A DNA stretch of 13,541 bases, from positions 1 to 13,541 of the forward strand of contig CAZKMM010000072.1 of assembly GCA_964553915.1 (NCBI GenBank), read 5' to 3'. The translations under genes were made by a program, and so were the position numbers. The DNA comes from CAZKMM01 sp964553915. GTDB lineage: Bacteria; RBG-13-61-14; DRUE01. The notes under the pieces were generated by a model that saw only the letters and a program-made list of their open reading frames with translations, made no database searches and was not told the origin of the DNA. Of the stretch, positions 1 to 7,388 are shown piece after piece (within the stretch, counting starts at the first letter, position 1; every line of letters starts with the position of its first letter).

Positions 1-197
1 ACTACCTGCTCTATGGCAAATGGAGTAAAAACATTCAGGAAGGTATACCAGGCAAAAACCAGACTGTAAACACCATATTGCTCGGGTCCAAAATAGCGGA
101 TTAGCCAGATGGAGACTAAAAACCCGAGAAAAGCGGTAAATAATCGCTCACTTAGAACTAAAAGATTATTCCAGGCAACCTTTTTAATCAGGCTCAT
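1..197 (-). CDS. Polysaccharide (O-antigen) flippase, N-terminal fragment cut by the window edge
   Basis: Only the first 65 codons are visible; the rest lies beyond the left edge. The translation starts MSLIKKVAWNNLLVLSERLF and continues through a hydrophobic stretch to WLIRYFGPEQYGVYSLVFAW. An amphipathic start, a first membrane helix and an 'R-x-x-G-x-x-x-Y-G-x-Y' turn are typical of the Wzx/RfbX polysaccharide transporter family, which flips lipid-linked oligosaccharide units across the inner membrane. The ATG lies inside the last codons of the upstream O-antigen ligase gene, giving a 14-base overlap that suggests translational coupling. The neighbouring ligase-like gene supports a role in surface polysaccharide export. 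The family call rests on this short N-terminus and the context, so a different multidrug/oligosaccharide flippase branch is possible. Confidence 0.75.
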   Translation of the reverse strand, partial: MSLIKKVAWNNLLVLSERLFTAFLGFLVSIWLIRYFGPEQYGVYSLVFAWYTFLNVFTPFAIEQV

Positions 198-2061
198 TGC
201 TTAATTTTCTTAAAAGCCTTCCTGCCTGCTGGTCTTGAAATTGCTGGCTTAAGATTTTTAAGGTTTCTATAAGTTTATCTTGCTCTCCCTTTGCGTGGTA
301 AATCCAGACTAATTCCCAGTAAGCCAGGCGATGCTCACCAGAAACTTCCAGCGCCCTTCGGGCATATTTTTCTGCCCGGCTAAGCTCTCCTTTTAATCTA
401 TAAACCCGAGCCAGCTGAATTAAAAATTCCAGTTTATAGGGATACAATTCTAAAGCCTTTTGATATTCTTTCTCTGCTTGCTCTAATTTCCCTTTCCTCA
501 AATAATAATCTCCCAGTTCCTTATACCAGAAAGCAAATCTGGGATTAAGTGATATTGCCATTTGATAAAGCTTGACCACTTTATTTTCATTTCCACCCTG
601 TATTTGTTCCAGGCGGGCTAAAATCCCATAAGCGAAATCATCTGCAGGAATCAGTTTTAAAGCTCTCCGAGCATATTTTCGGGCGGGTTCCAGTTCACCC
701 TTTTCAAGGTAGTATTTGGCTTTTCTTTCCATTCTTTCCTGTTGAAAAAGCCAGCCATTAGCTAACCATAAAAGACCGAGCAAAAGCCCAAGAATAACCA
801 GATAAGACCGGGAGAGATTTTTTTCTTCATTTGTTTGAAAAAGAGCCCATCCCGCCAGAAGCACAAAAAATAAACCAGCCAGCTCCGGAACATATAAACC
901 AAAATCCCAGAGCCAGTGAGACCAGAGCACTGCCAGTGCTGACCAGACTCCCACCACTGCTGGTTCCGACTGAAAAAATAATCTTCTAAATCCCAGGAAT
1001 AAATATAAGACAATCAAACATAATCCCAAACTACTAATTGGTCCTGCCTCTGCGAGTAATTGAATAAAATTATTGTGGACATATCTAATCTCATTCCCCC
1101 GGGGAGGGCGATACTTAGGATAAGCGATCCAGAAATTACCCAAGCCCACTCCAGTGAGGGGCTTTTCTTTCCAGACTAAAATCCCGGATTTAAAATTCAA
1201 AAGCCGAAGAACTATCGGATTTGTTTCTGATTTAAAAAAACTCTCCCGCCTCTGATAAATGAAAAAAGTAAAAATCAAAAAAATTAACAAGCCCCCGCCG
1301 ACCAGAAGCGCAATTAATCTTTTTCCGGAAAGCTTTTTCCCCCAATTAAATAGAATCAAGCTTACCATTCCTATTGCCCAGGAGAGAATTCCTCCAAAAG
1401 AACGGGTGAGAAAAAGAGAAAGAAAGAAGAGCAGGGAAAGAAGCCCAAGGATAATATTTTTTACTATTTTATTTTCTTCTCTGGTCAGCCAGAAGAATGT
1501 GCCGAGCAAAAGTACCAAAGCACAGGCGGTCTGGTCGGCAAAAAAATCCGGAGAGAAGGTAAACCCGAAAATTCTTTTGAGCCTGATTTTTTCTAAAGCC
1601 ATCAAATCCGGGGCATTCGCCGTCTGTAAAGTGGCTTCTAAACCGCCCAGATATTGTCTGAGTCCAAAAAGAGCATTGAAGAAAGCCCCTATAATAATCA
1701 CCCAGATGAGAATTTTTAAATTTTCTTTATTCAGAAAAATAGTTGCGCCCAGAAAAATAAAAAAATAATTTAAAAAAATTACCATCTCCCGAGCGGTGAG
1801 CAAGGGATGAATCCCAAAAGGAAGAGAGATAATAATCCCCCCCAGAAATAAAAACCAGCCCAGTTTTAAAATCGGGTGGAGTTTGAGTTCTTTTGTTCTT
1901 AAAAGCAATCCCAGTAGATACAGAAAACTAAACCAGAAAAAAAAGAGATAATTTGACCAGTAATAAATTCTTCCCGAAATTAAAAATCTTAAAAAAATTC
2001 CCAGTAAAAATAAGATAAAAAACAGTTTTTCAAAAGGCGTTTTTTTTAAAAAGTTTCTCAC
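184..2061 (-). CDS. O-antigen ligase/polymerase-family membrane protein with C-terminal TPR domain
   Basis: A 625-residue protein. The first ~440 residues hold about ten or more hydrophobic helices. A motif typical of the Wzy/WaaL (O-antigen ligase) family sits in the large loop: GVGLGNF near 314-320, then YVHNN near 327-331 followed by an amphipathic helix; the His there matches the conserved loop His of the family. LTRSFGG (about 218-224) resembles the conserved Ser/Arg turn. After a last helix (about 420-440), residues ~447-615 form four or five TPR-like repeats (for example GDYYLRKGKLEQAEKEYQKA). The family joins or polymerises undecaprenyl-linked glycans, or glycosylates proteins, on the periplasmic face. 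The start is GTG, four bases after the permease stop, with no strong Shine-Dalgarno sequence. The substrate cannot be told; a PglL-type protein O-oligosaccharyltransferase is an alternative. Confidence 0.85.
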   Translation of the reverse strand: MRNFLKKTPFEKLFFILFLLGIFLRFLISGRIYYWSNYLFFFWFSFLYLLGLLLRTKELKLHPILKLGWFLFLGGIIISLPFGIHPLLTAREMVIFLNYFFIFLGATIFLNKENLKILIWVIIIGAFFNALFGLRQYLGGLEATLQTANAPDLMALEKIRLKRIFGFTFSPDFFADQTACALVLLLGTFFWLTREENKIVKNIILGLLSLLFFLSLFLTRSFGGILSWAIGMVSLILFNWGKKLSGKRLIALLVGGGLLIFLIFTFFIYQRRESFFKSETNPIVLRLLNFKSGILVWKEKPLTGVGLGNFWIAYPKYRPPRGNEIRYVHNNFIQLLAEAGPISSLGLCLIVLYLFLGFRRLFFQSEPAVVGVWSALAVLWSHWLWDFGLYVPELAGLFFVLLAGWALFQTNEEKNLSRSYLVILGLLLGLLWLANGWLFQQERMERKAKYYLEKGELEPARKYARRALKLIPADDFAYGILARLEQIQGGNENKVVKLYQMAISLNPRFAFWYKELGDYYLRKGKLEQAEKEYQKALELYPYKLEFLIQLARVYRLKGELSRAEKYARRALEVSGEHRLAYWELVWIYHAKGEQDKLIETLKILSQQFQDQQAGRLLRKLSNEPD

Positions 2062-2065
2062 CGGA

Positions 2066-2833
2066 TCAAATAAAATCTCTTCTTTCCAAAATTAGACTGG
2101 AAAGGGCAAGAATAAACCCGACAGTAATAATTCCGATTAAGATGGTAAGAAGAAATTCCTTTCCGGGCATCACAATTCCATAAGTAGCTTTATCTAACCA
2201 GCTGTAATTAGAGAGATTGGGAATAATGTAATAAATTACCTTAGCAAGATATTTATAAGCCAGATACTTGCTGTGTTCACCAAAAGTTTTGATATCGTTA
2301 GTTAGATGTCCGATTACAAACATTGCCAGAGTAAATATTGCAGATAATGTAGGAGTGCTAAAACTGGAAAAGAAAAGGGCAATTGCCACCACAATCGCAA
2401 ACTTAATAAAAAGAAGAATTAGTGCCTGAGCCTGCGACCAGTTAAAAGAACCTTTAAGGACATACAGAACCACCAGATAAACAATAATCATAATCGCAGT
2501 GTTAACCAGAATGGTAAAAAGTAGTCCCAGATATTTCCCTAAAAGAAATCCGGTGCGAGAAATGGGTTTAGAAAGCAGAGTAAAAATTGTTCGTTTTTCT
2601 ATTTCTTTGCTTACCAGAGTAATTCCAAGAAATATCGCAATTAGACTGCCGAAAATGGAAATACTCCCCAGCCCGACATTGATGGTAATTCGCTCCCATT
2701 CTCCAGTAGAAAGTTGAACCAGAGCCACGGAAAGGACAATCATAATCAGAGCAAAAACCAGAAGATTATATAAAATCCGGTCCCGAATATTTTCCCGAAA
2801 AGTGTTAAAAGCAATTGCCCAGATTTTTCTCAT
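2066..2833 (-). CDS. ABC-2 family transporter permease
   Basis: A 255-residue integral membrane protein with about six hydrophobic helices (near 20-40, 55-75, 105-127, 135-158, 162-180 and 227-247). After helix 2 comes a cytoplasmic segment, KEIEKRTIFTLLSKPISR, which is the characteristic coupling region of ABC-2/NosY-type permeases (the usual form is 'E...gT...llskPisR...ilgKy'). The YYIIPNLSNY segment near 200-210 is also typical. The start ATG overlaps the stop of the ATPase gene by four bases (ATGA), so the two form an exporter pair. The protein would form the membrane channel for ATP-driven export. The substrate is unknown; lying beside glycan ligase and flippase genes, an envelope component is possible, but this family also exports drugs, ions and lipids. 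Confidence 0.9.
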   Translation of the reverse strand: MRKIWAIAFNTFRENIRDRILYNLLVFALIMIVLSVALVQLSTGEWERITINVGLGSISIFGSLIAIFLGITLVSKEIEKRTIFTLLSKPISRTGFLLGKYLGLLFTILVNTAIMIIVYLVVLYVLKGSFNWSQAQALILLFIKFAIVVAIALFFSSFSTPTLSAIFTLAMFVIGHLTNDIKTFGEHSKYLAYKYLAKVIYYIIPNLSNYSWLDKATYGIVMPGKEFLLTILIGIITVGFILALSSLILERRDFI

Positions 2834-3768
2834 TGGTTATCCTCTTTTTCCACCATCCTCCAGAAAAAGTCCTCTAGACTCTCTCTTTTTACCGTGTATT
2901 CCAGAATCTTTCCTCCCCCTTCAAAAATAAGCTTTAAAAGAGCCTGAGCTTCGTTTTCATCAGAAGTACGGATTAGCACCCGTTCTTTTTGCCAGAGCAT
3001 AGGGAGATTTTTTTCCTGACTCAATTGATTTAACTGAGCTAAGAGCTGTTCATTCCTTACCTCTGCCTGAAGCTCCCATTCTTTGATGGTCTTTTCATAC
3101 AGGTCTTCTAAGAGACCTACCCCCAAAAGTTTCCCCTGATGAATAATTCCCACCCGGTCGCAGATGACCTCAACATCACTTAAAATATGAGTGCTGAAAA
3201 AAACAGTTTTATTCTCTTTGCCCAATTGAGCAATTATATCCCTCATTTCTTTTCTTCCAATCGGGTCAAGCCCGGTTAATGGCTCATCAAGAATTACCAG
3301 CTCCGGGTCATTGAGCAATGCCTGTGCCAAACCGATTCTTTGAAGCATTCCTTTGGAATATTTACGCAGAGCTAAATCCCGTGCCCTTTCCAGACCAACC
3401 AGCTCCATTAAATAATTTATTCTTTTTTTTCTCTCCCCCTCGCTAAAAGGAAAAAACTGAGAGCAGAAATTTAAAAATTCCTCTCCGGTCAAATAATCGT
3501 AAAAATATGGTTGCTCTGGAAGAAAGCCCAGTTTTTCTCGAGCCAGAACTGAGCCCGCTGGTTGGTTCATTACCCAGGCTTTTCCCGCAGTCGGCTTGAT
3601 CAATCCAACCAGGATTTTAATGGTAGTGGTTTTTCCGGCACCATTGGGACCAAGGAAACCAAAGATTTCTCCCTTTTCAACTTCTAGATTTAAATCCTTT
3701 AATGCCTCTATTTCTTTTCTCCGAAACCCAATCTGAAATGTCTTTTTTAAACCTTCAGTTTTTATCAT
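2830..3768 (-). CDS. ABC transporter ATP-binding protein (ABC-2 exporter type)
   Basis: Counting from the chosen start (MIKTEGLKKTF), the protein has 312 residues. It carries Walker A GPNGAGKT (40-47), the signature YSKGMLQ (137-143), Walker B LVILDEP (157-163) followed by the D-loop, and the switch His at 194 in FFSTHIL. The C-terminal ~90 residues are the variable extension found in CcmA/NatA-like subunits. An in-frame ATG four codons earlier (3780) lacks a clear ribosome-binding site. The ATG at 3768 overlaps the upstream stop as ATGA and matches where the family usually begins, so I chose it. The protein hydrolyses ATP at the inner membrane face to drive the adjacent permease. The pairing is certain from gene overlap; the cargo is not known. 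Confidence 0.93.
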   Translation of the reverse strand: MIKTEGLKKTFQIGFRRKEIEALKDLNLEVEKGEIFGFLGPNGAGKTTTIKILVGLIKPTAGKAWVMNQPAGSVLAREKLGFLPEQPYFYDYLTGEEFLNFCSQFFPFSEGERKKRINYLMELVGLERARDLALRKYSKGMLQRIGLAQALLNDPELVILDEPLTGLDPIGRKEMRDIIAQLGKENKTVFFSTHILSDVEVICDRVGIIHQGKLLGVGLLEDLYEKTIKEWELQAEVRNEQLLAQLNQLSQEKNLPMLWQKERVLIRTSDENEAQALLKLIFEGGGKILEYTVKRESLEDFFWRMVEKEDNQ

Positions 3769-4646
3769 TGCTCCATCCATTCTGGGGGTTTATAAACTCC
3801 AACAAAATATTCTTTTGTGCTTTTTACTTGATGAGTCTCTGGGTCCAGGTAAAATTTCCCTCCCACCGGGTCTTGAGGAATGTTTTTAACCAGACCAACT
3901 TTTACTAACTCCTCAAGACTTTCTGGCCAGAAGCCAAATCGCTCAAAATATTCTTGAACTTTGTTATTAAGCATCTCCAAAATTTTTTTTTGCTCCAGCC
4001 CCCTTAAAAATTGAATTGCACTTCCTCTCCATCTGGTTTTGCCCGTTTCTTTGATTATCTCCTGAAGGATTGTCATACTTAAATCAACATTTCCTTTTTC
4101 CGCCCGGATGCGAGCTGCCAGCAGTGCATAAGGCAAATATCCACTTATCTTGGCCGCTAAATCCAGATTCTCCGCAGATTTCTCATAATCTTTCAAAAAA
4201 TAATAATAGACAAATCCCAGATGAAAGGGAATTTGTTTTTTGTCCGGTAAATATTTCTTGCCTTTTTCCAACAGCTTAACAATTTCTTCCGGCATAATCC
4301 TTTCCGCAATCATTATGGCTGAAGTGTAATAATAAACCTCAAAGAAATATGGGTCAAGATCAGTGATAAACTGAGCATATCTGAAAAGTTGGAAGGGTTT
4401 AATTTTTTGCTCTATGCACTTGCCAAGATATTGAATTTCTTTCAGCCAGTAATAATCTGCCAATAGATTTCTATGTCCTAAGCTCAAAGCCCGAACTACC
4501 GAAGCTCTCGGGAAAATCAATGGACGCTCCCCTTGAACAAATATCCCGGTATGAATCTGGTCTAAATCTCTCTGTAAATAAATGATATTGAGATATAACA
4601 ATAGAGCCAGGCTTCCTGCCAGTAATAATTTTCCCCGCCTGCTCAA
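3765..4646 (-). CDS. Membrane-anchored TPR-like protein of unknown function
   Basis: A 293-residue protein. Residues ~7-24 form one hydrophobic signal-anchor after a basic MSRRGK start, so most of the protein is probably periplasmic. The middle (about 75-215) is helical with TPR-like spacing, for example 'LDPYFFEVYYYTSAIMIAE' and 'IPFHLGFVYYYFLKDYEKSAENLDLAAKI'. The C-terminus (about 228-275) has the pattern 'RFGFWPESLEELVKVGLV...IPQDPVGGKFYLDP', which resembles the short C-terminal module of type II pseudopilin-like and TPR proteins. The start codon is TTG, preceded by GGAGG at five bases' spacing, and it overlaps the previous stop as TTGA. Its end overlaps the ABC ATPase start. It may be an accessory subunit of that exporter; this is inference from the overlaps only. 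Confidence 0.7.
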   Translation of the reverse strand: MSRRGKLLLAGSLALLLYLNIIYLQRDLDQIHTGIFVQGERPLIFPRASVVRALSLGHRNLLADYYWLKEIQYLGKCIEQKIKPFQLFRYAQFITDLDPYFFEVYYYTSAIMIAERIMPEEIVKLLEKGKKYLPDKKQIPFHLGFVYYYFLKDYEKSAENLDLAAKISGYLPYALLAARIRAEKGNVDLSMTILQEIIKETGKTRWRGSAIQFLRGLEQKKILEMLNNKVQEYFERFGFWPESLEELVKVGLVKNIPQDPVGGKFYLDPETHQVKSTKEYFVGVYKPPEWMEQ

Positions 4647-5200
4647 ATTTTCCTCCGTTTTAATAGTTCAGGAGTCCATACTATTTCCAGTTCCAGCTCC
4701 CTCTGAGAGCGAAAGTGATAAAGCCATCGCTCCACTTCCTTGGACAGTTTAGGAGCTAATTCCTCTCCCGGATACAAGTTAATTCTTTCTGCCGGCAGGG
4801 AGAGAAAAGCTTTAAGCAGGGCTTCACAAAAATCTTTGAGGAAAAAATTATCCAGATAAAGCTGGTCAATTGCCAGAGAGAAAAATTTTGCCCCAGCTTT
4901 AACCAGTTTCTGGCAAACCTGCTCAGACCAGCGTGCTACCAGTTGAAGATTTAACTGCTCCCTTCTCCCCGCACCTACCAGAAATAAAGAGGAAGCCAGC
5001 TTCCCGGTAAGATTCATCAAGAGCCAGTTCTCCTGCGGGGGAAAGAGATTTTCTAGAATCATCCCGGTGATTAATCCTTGAAGACGAAAATCAATCCTTC
5101 CCGTAGAACCTCTGGGTGGAAGCTGGTCTTCAAAAACCGGCAGAGCCAATATCTGATGTAAATCCCAATCAACCGGATAGGAGCAGACCCTCAATTTCAT
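4643..5200 (-). CDS. Small protein resembling the N-terminal domain of M17 leucyl aminopeptidase, catalytic domain absent
   Basis: A 185-residue soluble protein with no signal peptide. Residues ~22-80 follow the pattern of the macro-like N-terminal domain of PepA-type leucyl aminopeptidases: a 'fed-LP--------iD--l-G-i-gm-l' stretch, then 'LLMNLTGKLASSLFLVGAGRREQLN', corresponding to the family's 'lll---p---a-rillvGlGk---l'. A helix with an 'R...V..KLVKAGAK' pattern follows. The metal-binding and catalytic C-terminal domain is absent, and the gene ends cleanly as TTGA overlapping the next start. It begins at ATG overlapping the nusB stop (ATGA). Known M17 N-domains aid hexamer assembly and, in PepA, DNA binding. 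A stand-alone copy could bind a ligand or partner, but its function is unknown. The similarity was judged by eye. Confidence 0.6.
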   Translation of the reverse strand: MKLRVCSYPVDWDLHQILALPVFEDQLPPRGSTGRIDFRLQGLITGMILENLFPPQENWLLMNLTGKLASSLFLVGAGRREQLNLQLVARWSEQVCQKLVKAGAKFFSLAIDQLYLDNFFLKDFCEALLKAFLSLPAERINLYPGEELAPKLSKEVERWLYHFRSQRELELEIVWTPELLKRRKI

Positions 5201-5634
5201 ATATTTTCCACCTTGCGGATTTTATCTTCCCGGGTCAGGCGTTTTAAAATCTGGTCTAAAATTCCGTTGATAAAAGCTCCGGAATCACTCGTTCCATATT
5301 TTTTCCCCAGCTCTATGGCTTCATCTATCGTTACCTTGCAGGGGATATCCTCCATTTCTAAAAGTTCTAAAACCGCCATTCGCAGGATATTCCTATCCAC
5401 CCGGCTCATTCGGGAAAGTTTCCAGTTTTCCGAGTGCTCTTCAATTAGCTGGTCAATTTCTTCCCGGCGACGGCAAACCCCCTCCACCAATTTTCGGGCA
5501 AAATCCAACACCTCTCCGCTGACTTTCTGCTCCTGCCAGAAGTAATTAAGGGATTCCGGATTTTTTGTGCGGTAAAAATCTATCTGAAATAAAGCCTGAA
5601 GCGCCAGTTCCCGGGCTTTTCTTCTTTTGCCCAT
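5197..5634 (-). CDS. nusB: Transcription antitermination factor NusB
   Basis: A 145-residue all-helical protein matching the NusB family from end to end: 'RRKARELALQALFQIDFY' at the N-terminus, 'NWKLSRMSRVDRNILRMAVLELLEMEDIPCKVTIDEAIELGKKYGTSDSGAFINGILDQI' in the C-terminal half. NusB pairs with NusE (ribosomal protein S10) on the BoxA element of rRNA leaders and supports processive antitermination. Finding nusB directly after ribH is a very common bacterial arrangement. The start ATG has little Shine-Dalgarno complement and lies 38 bases after the ribH stop, the largest gap in the operon. Its stop overlaps the next start by four bases. Confidence 0.96.
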   Translation of the reverse strand: MGKRRKARELALQALFQIDFYRTKNPESLNYFWQEQKVSGEVLDFARKLVEGVCRRREEIDQLIEEHSENWKLSRMSRVDRNILRMAVLELLEMEDIPCKVTIDEAIELGKKYGTSDSGAFINGILDQILKRLTREDKIRKVENI

Positions 5635-5672
5635 TTTAAATTTTCAATGACCTAAAAATATTTTTAAGTTTT

Positions 5673-6134
5673 TCATAATTGTTTAAAAACCTGAGCCAGC
5701 TCTACCGCGGAGAGCGCAGCATCAAATCCCTTGTTTCCGCTTTTAGTTCCAGCTCGTTCTATTGCCTGTTCCAGATTATCAGCGGTGATAACTCCAAAGG
5801 TAATCGGCACCCCGGTTTCTAAAGCAGATTGGGCAATTCCCTTGGTTACTTCTGCGCTCAGGTAATCAAAGTGAGGAGTTGCTCCCCGGATAAGGGCACC
5901 AAGACAAATTATTGCATCAAATTTTCCGCTTTTAGCTAATTTGAGGGCTACCTGGGGAATTTCAAAGGAACCAGGAACCCGCACCACCAAAAGATTTTTT
6001 TCTTCTGCTCCCAGCCGGCGAAGGGCATCAAGTGCTCCAGCTAACAGCCGGCTGGTGATTAATTCATTGAACCTGCTCACCACCAGGGCAAATTTCAACC
6101 CTCTTGCATCCAGTTGTCCCTGAATTTCTTTCAC
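5673..6134 (-). CDS. ribH: 6,7-dimethyl-8-ribityllumazine synthase
   Basis: Condenses 5-amino-6-ribitylaminouracil with 3,4-dihydroxy-2-butanone 4-phosphate, the penultimate step of riboflavin synthesis; the family forms pentamers or 60-mer capsids. From the chosen start the protein has 153 residues. It shows SRFNE (20-24), VPGSFEIP (53-60), GALIRGATPHFDYL with the expected catalytic His88, and Arg127 in the AIERAGTKSGNKG phosphate-binding segment. A longer open frame starts at TTG (6152). The GTG at 6134 has an ideal AAAGGAGG ribosome-binding site five bases upstream and gives the usual family length, so I chose it. It lies 14 bases after the ribBA stop. Confidence 0.96.
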   Translation of the reverse strand: MKEIQGQLDARGLKFALVVSRFNELITSRLLAGALDALRRLGAEEKNLLVVRVPGSFEIPQVALKLAKSGKFDAIICLGALIRGATPHFDYLSAEVTKGIAQSALETGVPITFGVITADNLEQAIERAGTKSGNKGFDAALSAVELAQVFKQL

Positions 6135-6148
6135 CCTTTCCTCCTTTC

Positions 6149-7384
6149 TCAATCTTTCAGATTAAGGGTTAAGAGGTGCCCGAGTTTTTCTTTCTTGCAT
6201 TTAAGATATTTTAAATTTTTATCATTGGGTTTGATTTCCAGGGGAACTCGTTCGGTGATTTCTAAACCAAATCCTTCCAGAGCCACCACTTTTTTAGGAT
6301 TATTGGTCAGCTCCCGCATTTTTCGTATGCCCAGGTCAATCAGGATTTGTGCCCCAATTCCATAATCTCTTAAATCTGGCTTGAAGCCTAAAGCGATATT
6401 CGCTTCTACTGTATCCAATCCCTGGTCTTGTAAAGCATAAGCCTTGATTTTATTCAAAAGCCCAATGCCTCTTCCTTCCTGCCTCAGGTAAATGAGCGCG
6501 CCTTTTCCTTCCCGGGCAATCATTTCCATCGCTTTGTGGAGCTGTTCTCCGCAGTCACAGCGAAGAGAATGAAAAACATCCCCGGTTAGACATTCGGAAT
6601 GCACCCGGACCAAAACATTATCTTCCGGAGATATTTCTCCCTTTACCCAGGCAAGATGGGCATCCGGGCTGACATCACTGGTATAAGCAATTACTCTCCA
6701 TTCTCCCCATTCTTTGGTGGGAACTGTGGTCTCAGCGATACGGTGAACCAGCCTTTCGGTTCGCATTCGGTATTTAATCAGGTCCGCAATCGTGACAATT
6801 TTTAAATTATGCTCTTGGGCGAATTTGACCAGGTCCGGCATCCTTGCCATTGTGCCGTCGTCTTTCATTATTTCGCAGATAACCCCGGCAGGCTTCAGTC
6901 CTGCCAGCCTACATAAATCCACCGAGCCCTCAGTCTGACCTGCCCGGACCAGCACCCCGCCTTTTCTCGCCCGGATGGGAAAGATATGTCCGGGGCGAAC
7001 TAAATCTTCCGGTCTGGTATCATCAGCAATTGCTACCTGAATGGTTCGGGCGCGGTCGTAGGCACTGATGCCTGTGGTCACTCCATCCCGGGCTTCTATG
7101 GAAACACAAAAGGCGGTGCCGAATCGGCTCTGGTTCTCAGAAACCATTAAAGGGAGATTTAGCTGTTCACACCTTTCTTCTGTAAGAGTTAGACAGATCA
7201 ATCCCCGACCATATTTCGCCATAAAGTTAATCGCCTCTGGGGTGACCTTTTCCGCCGGGAGCATCAAATCACCTTCATTTTCCCGTTCCGGGTCATCAAC
7301 CAGGATAATCATTTTTCCTTGCCGGATTAGTTCAATTGCTTCCTCAATCGTGGCAAGGTACTCATTTACTTCTTTTTCTTTCAT
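6149..7384 (-). CDS. ribBA: Bifunctional 3,4-dihydroxy-2-butanone 4-phosphate synthase / GTP cyclohydrolase II
   Basis: A 411-residue fusion that starts both branches of riboflavin synthesis. The DHBP synthase domain (about 10-205) has RENEGDL (34-40), GHIFPIRARKGGVLVR and CEIMKDDGTMAR. The GTP cyclohydrolase II domain (about 207-400) has the zinc cysteines C265, C276 and C278 in SECLTGDVFHSLRCDCG, LRQEGRGIGL (300-309) and LTNNPKK near 359-365. One oddity: the motif usually written GHTEA in DHBP synthases reads GQTEG here, with Gln150 where a metal-coordinating His is expected; the codon is CAG. The ATG has AGGAGG six bases upstream, overlapping the last codons of the radical SAM gene. Both domains are full length. 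Confidence 0.96.
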   Translation of the reverse strand: MKEKEVNEYLATIEEAIELIRQGKMIILVDDPERENEGDLMLPAEKVTPEAINFMAKYGRGLICLTLTEERCEQLNLPLMVSENQSRFGTAFCVSIEARDGVTTGISAYDRARTIQVAIADDTRPEDLVRPGHIFPIRARKGGVLVRAGQTEGSVDLCRLAGLKPAGVICEIMKDDGTMARMPDLVKFAQEHNLKIVTIADLIKYRMRTERLVHRIAETTVPTKEWGEWRVIAYTSDVSPDAHLAWVKGEISPEDNVLVRVHSECLTGDVFHSLRCDCGEQLHKAMEMIAREGKGALIYLRQEGRGIGLLNKIKAYALQDQGLDTVEANIALGFKPDLRDYGIGAQILIDLGIRKMRELTNNPKKVVALEGFGLEITERVPLEIKPNDKNLKYLKCKKEKLGHLLTLNLKD

Positions 7385-7388
7385 AAAA

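Noticed and set aside
1259..1768. Plus-strand open frame of 169 codons, Lys/Ile-rich
   Set aside because: It lies opposite the membrane-helix region of the O-antigen ligase-like gene, whose composition explains it; no homology pattern or start signal was seen.
5653..5666. Perfect 14-base AT palindrome in the ribH-nusB gap (TAAAAATATTTTTA)
   Set aside because: It is composed only of A and T in an AT-rich gap, has no flanking T tract in the right place for a terminator, and does not match the NrdR box; chance is a sufficient explanation.
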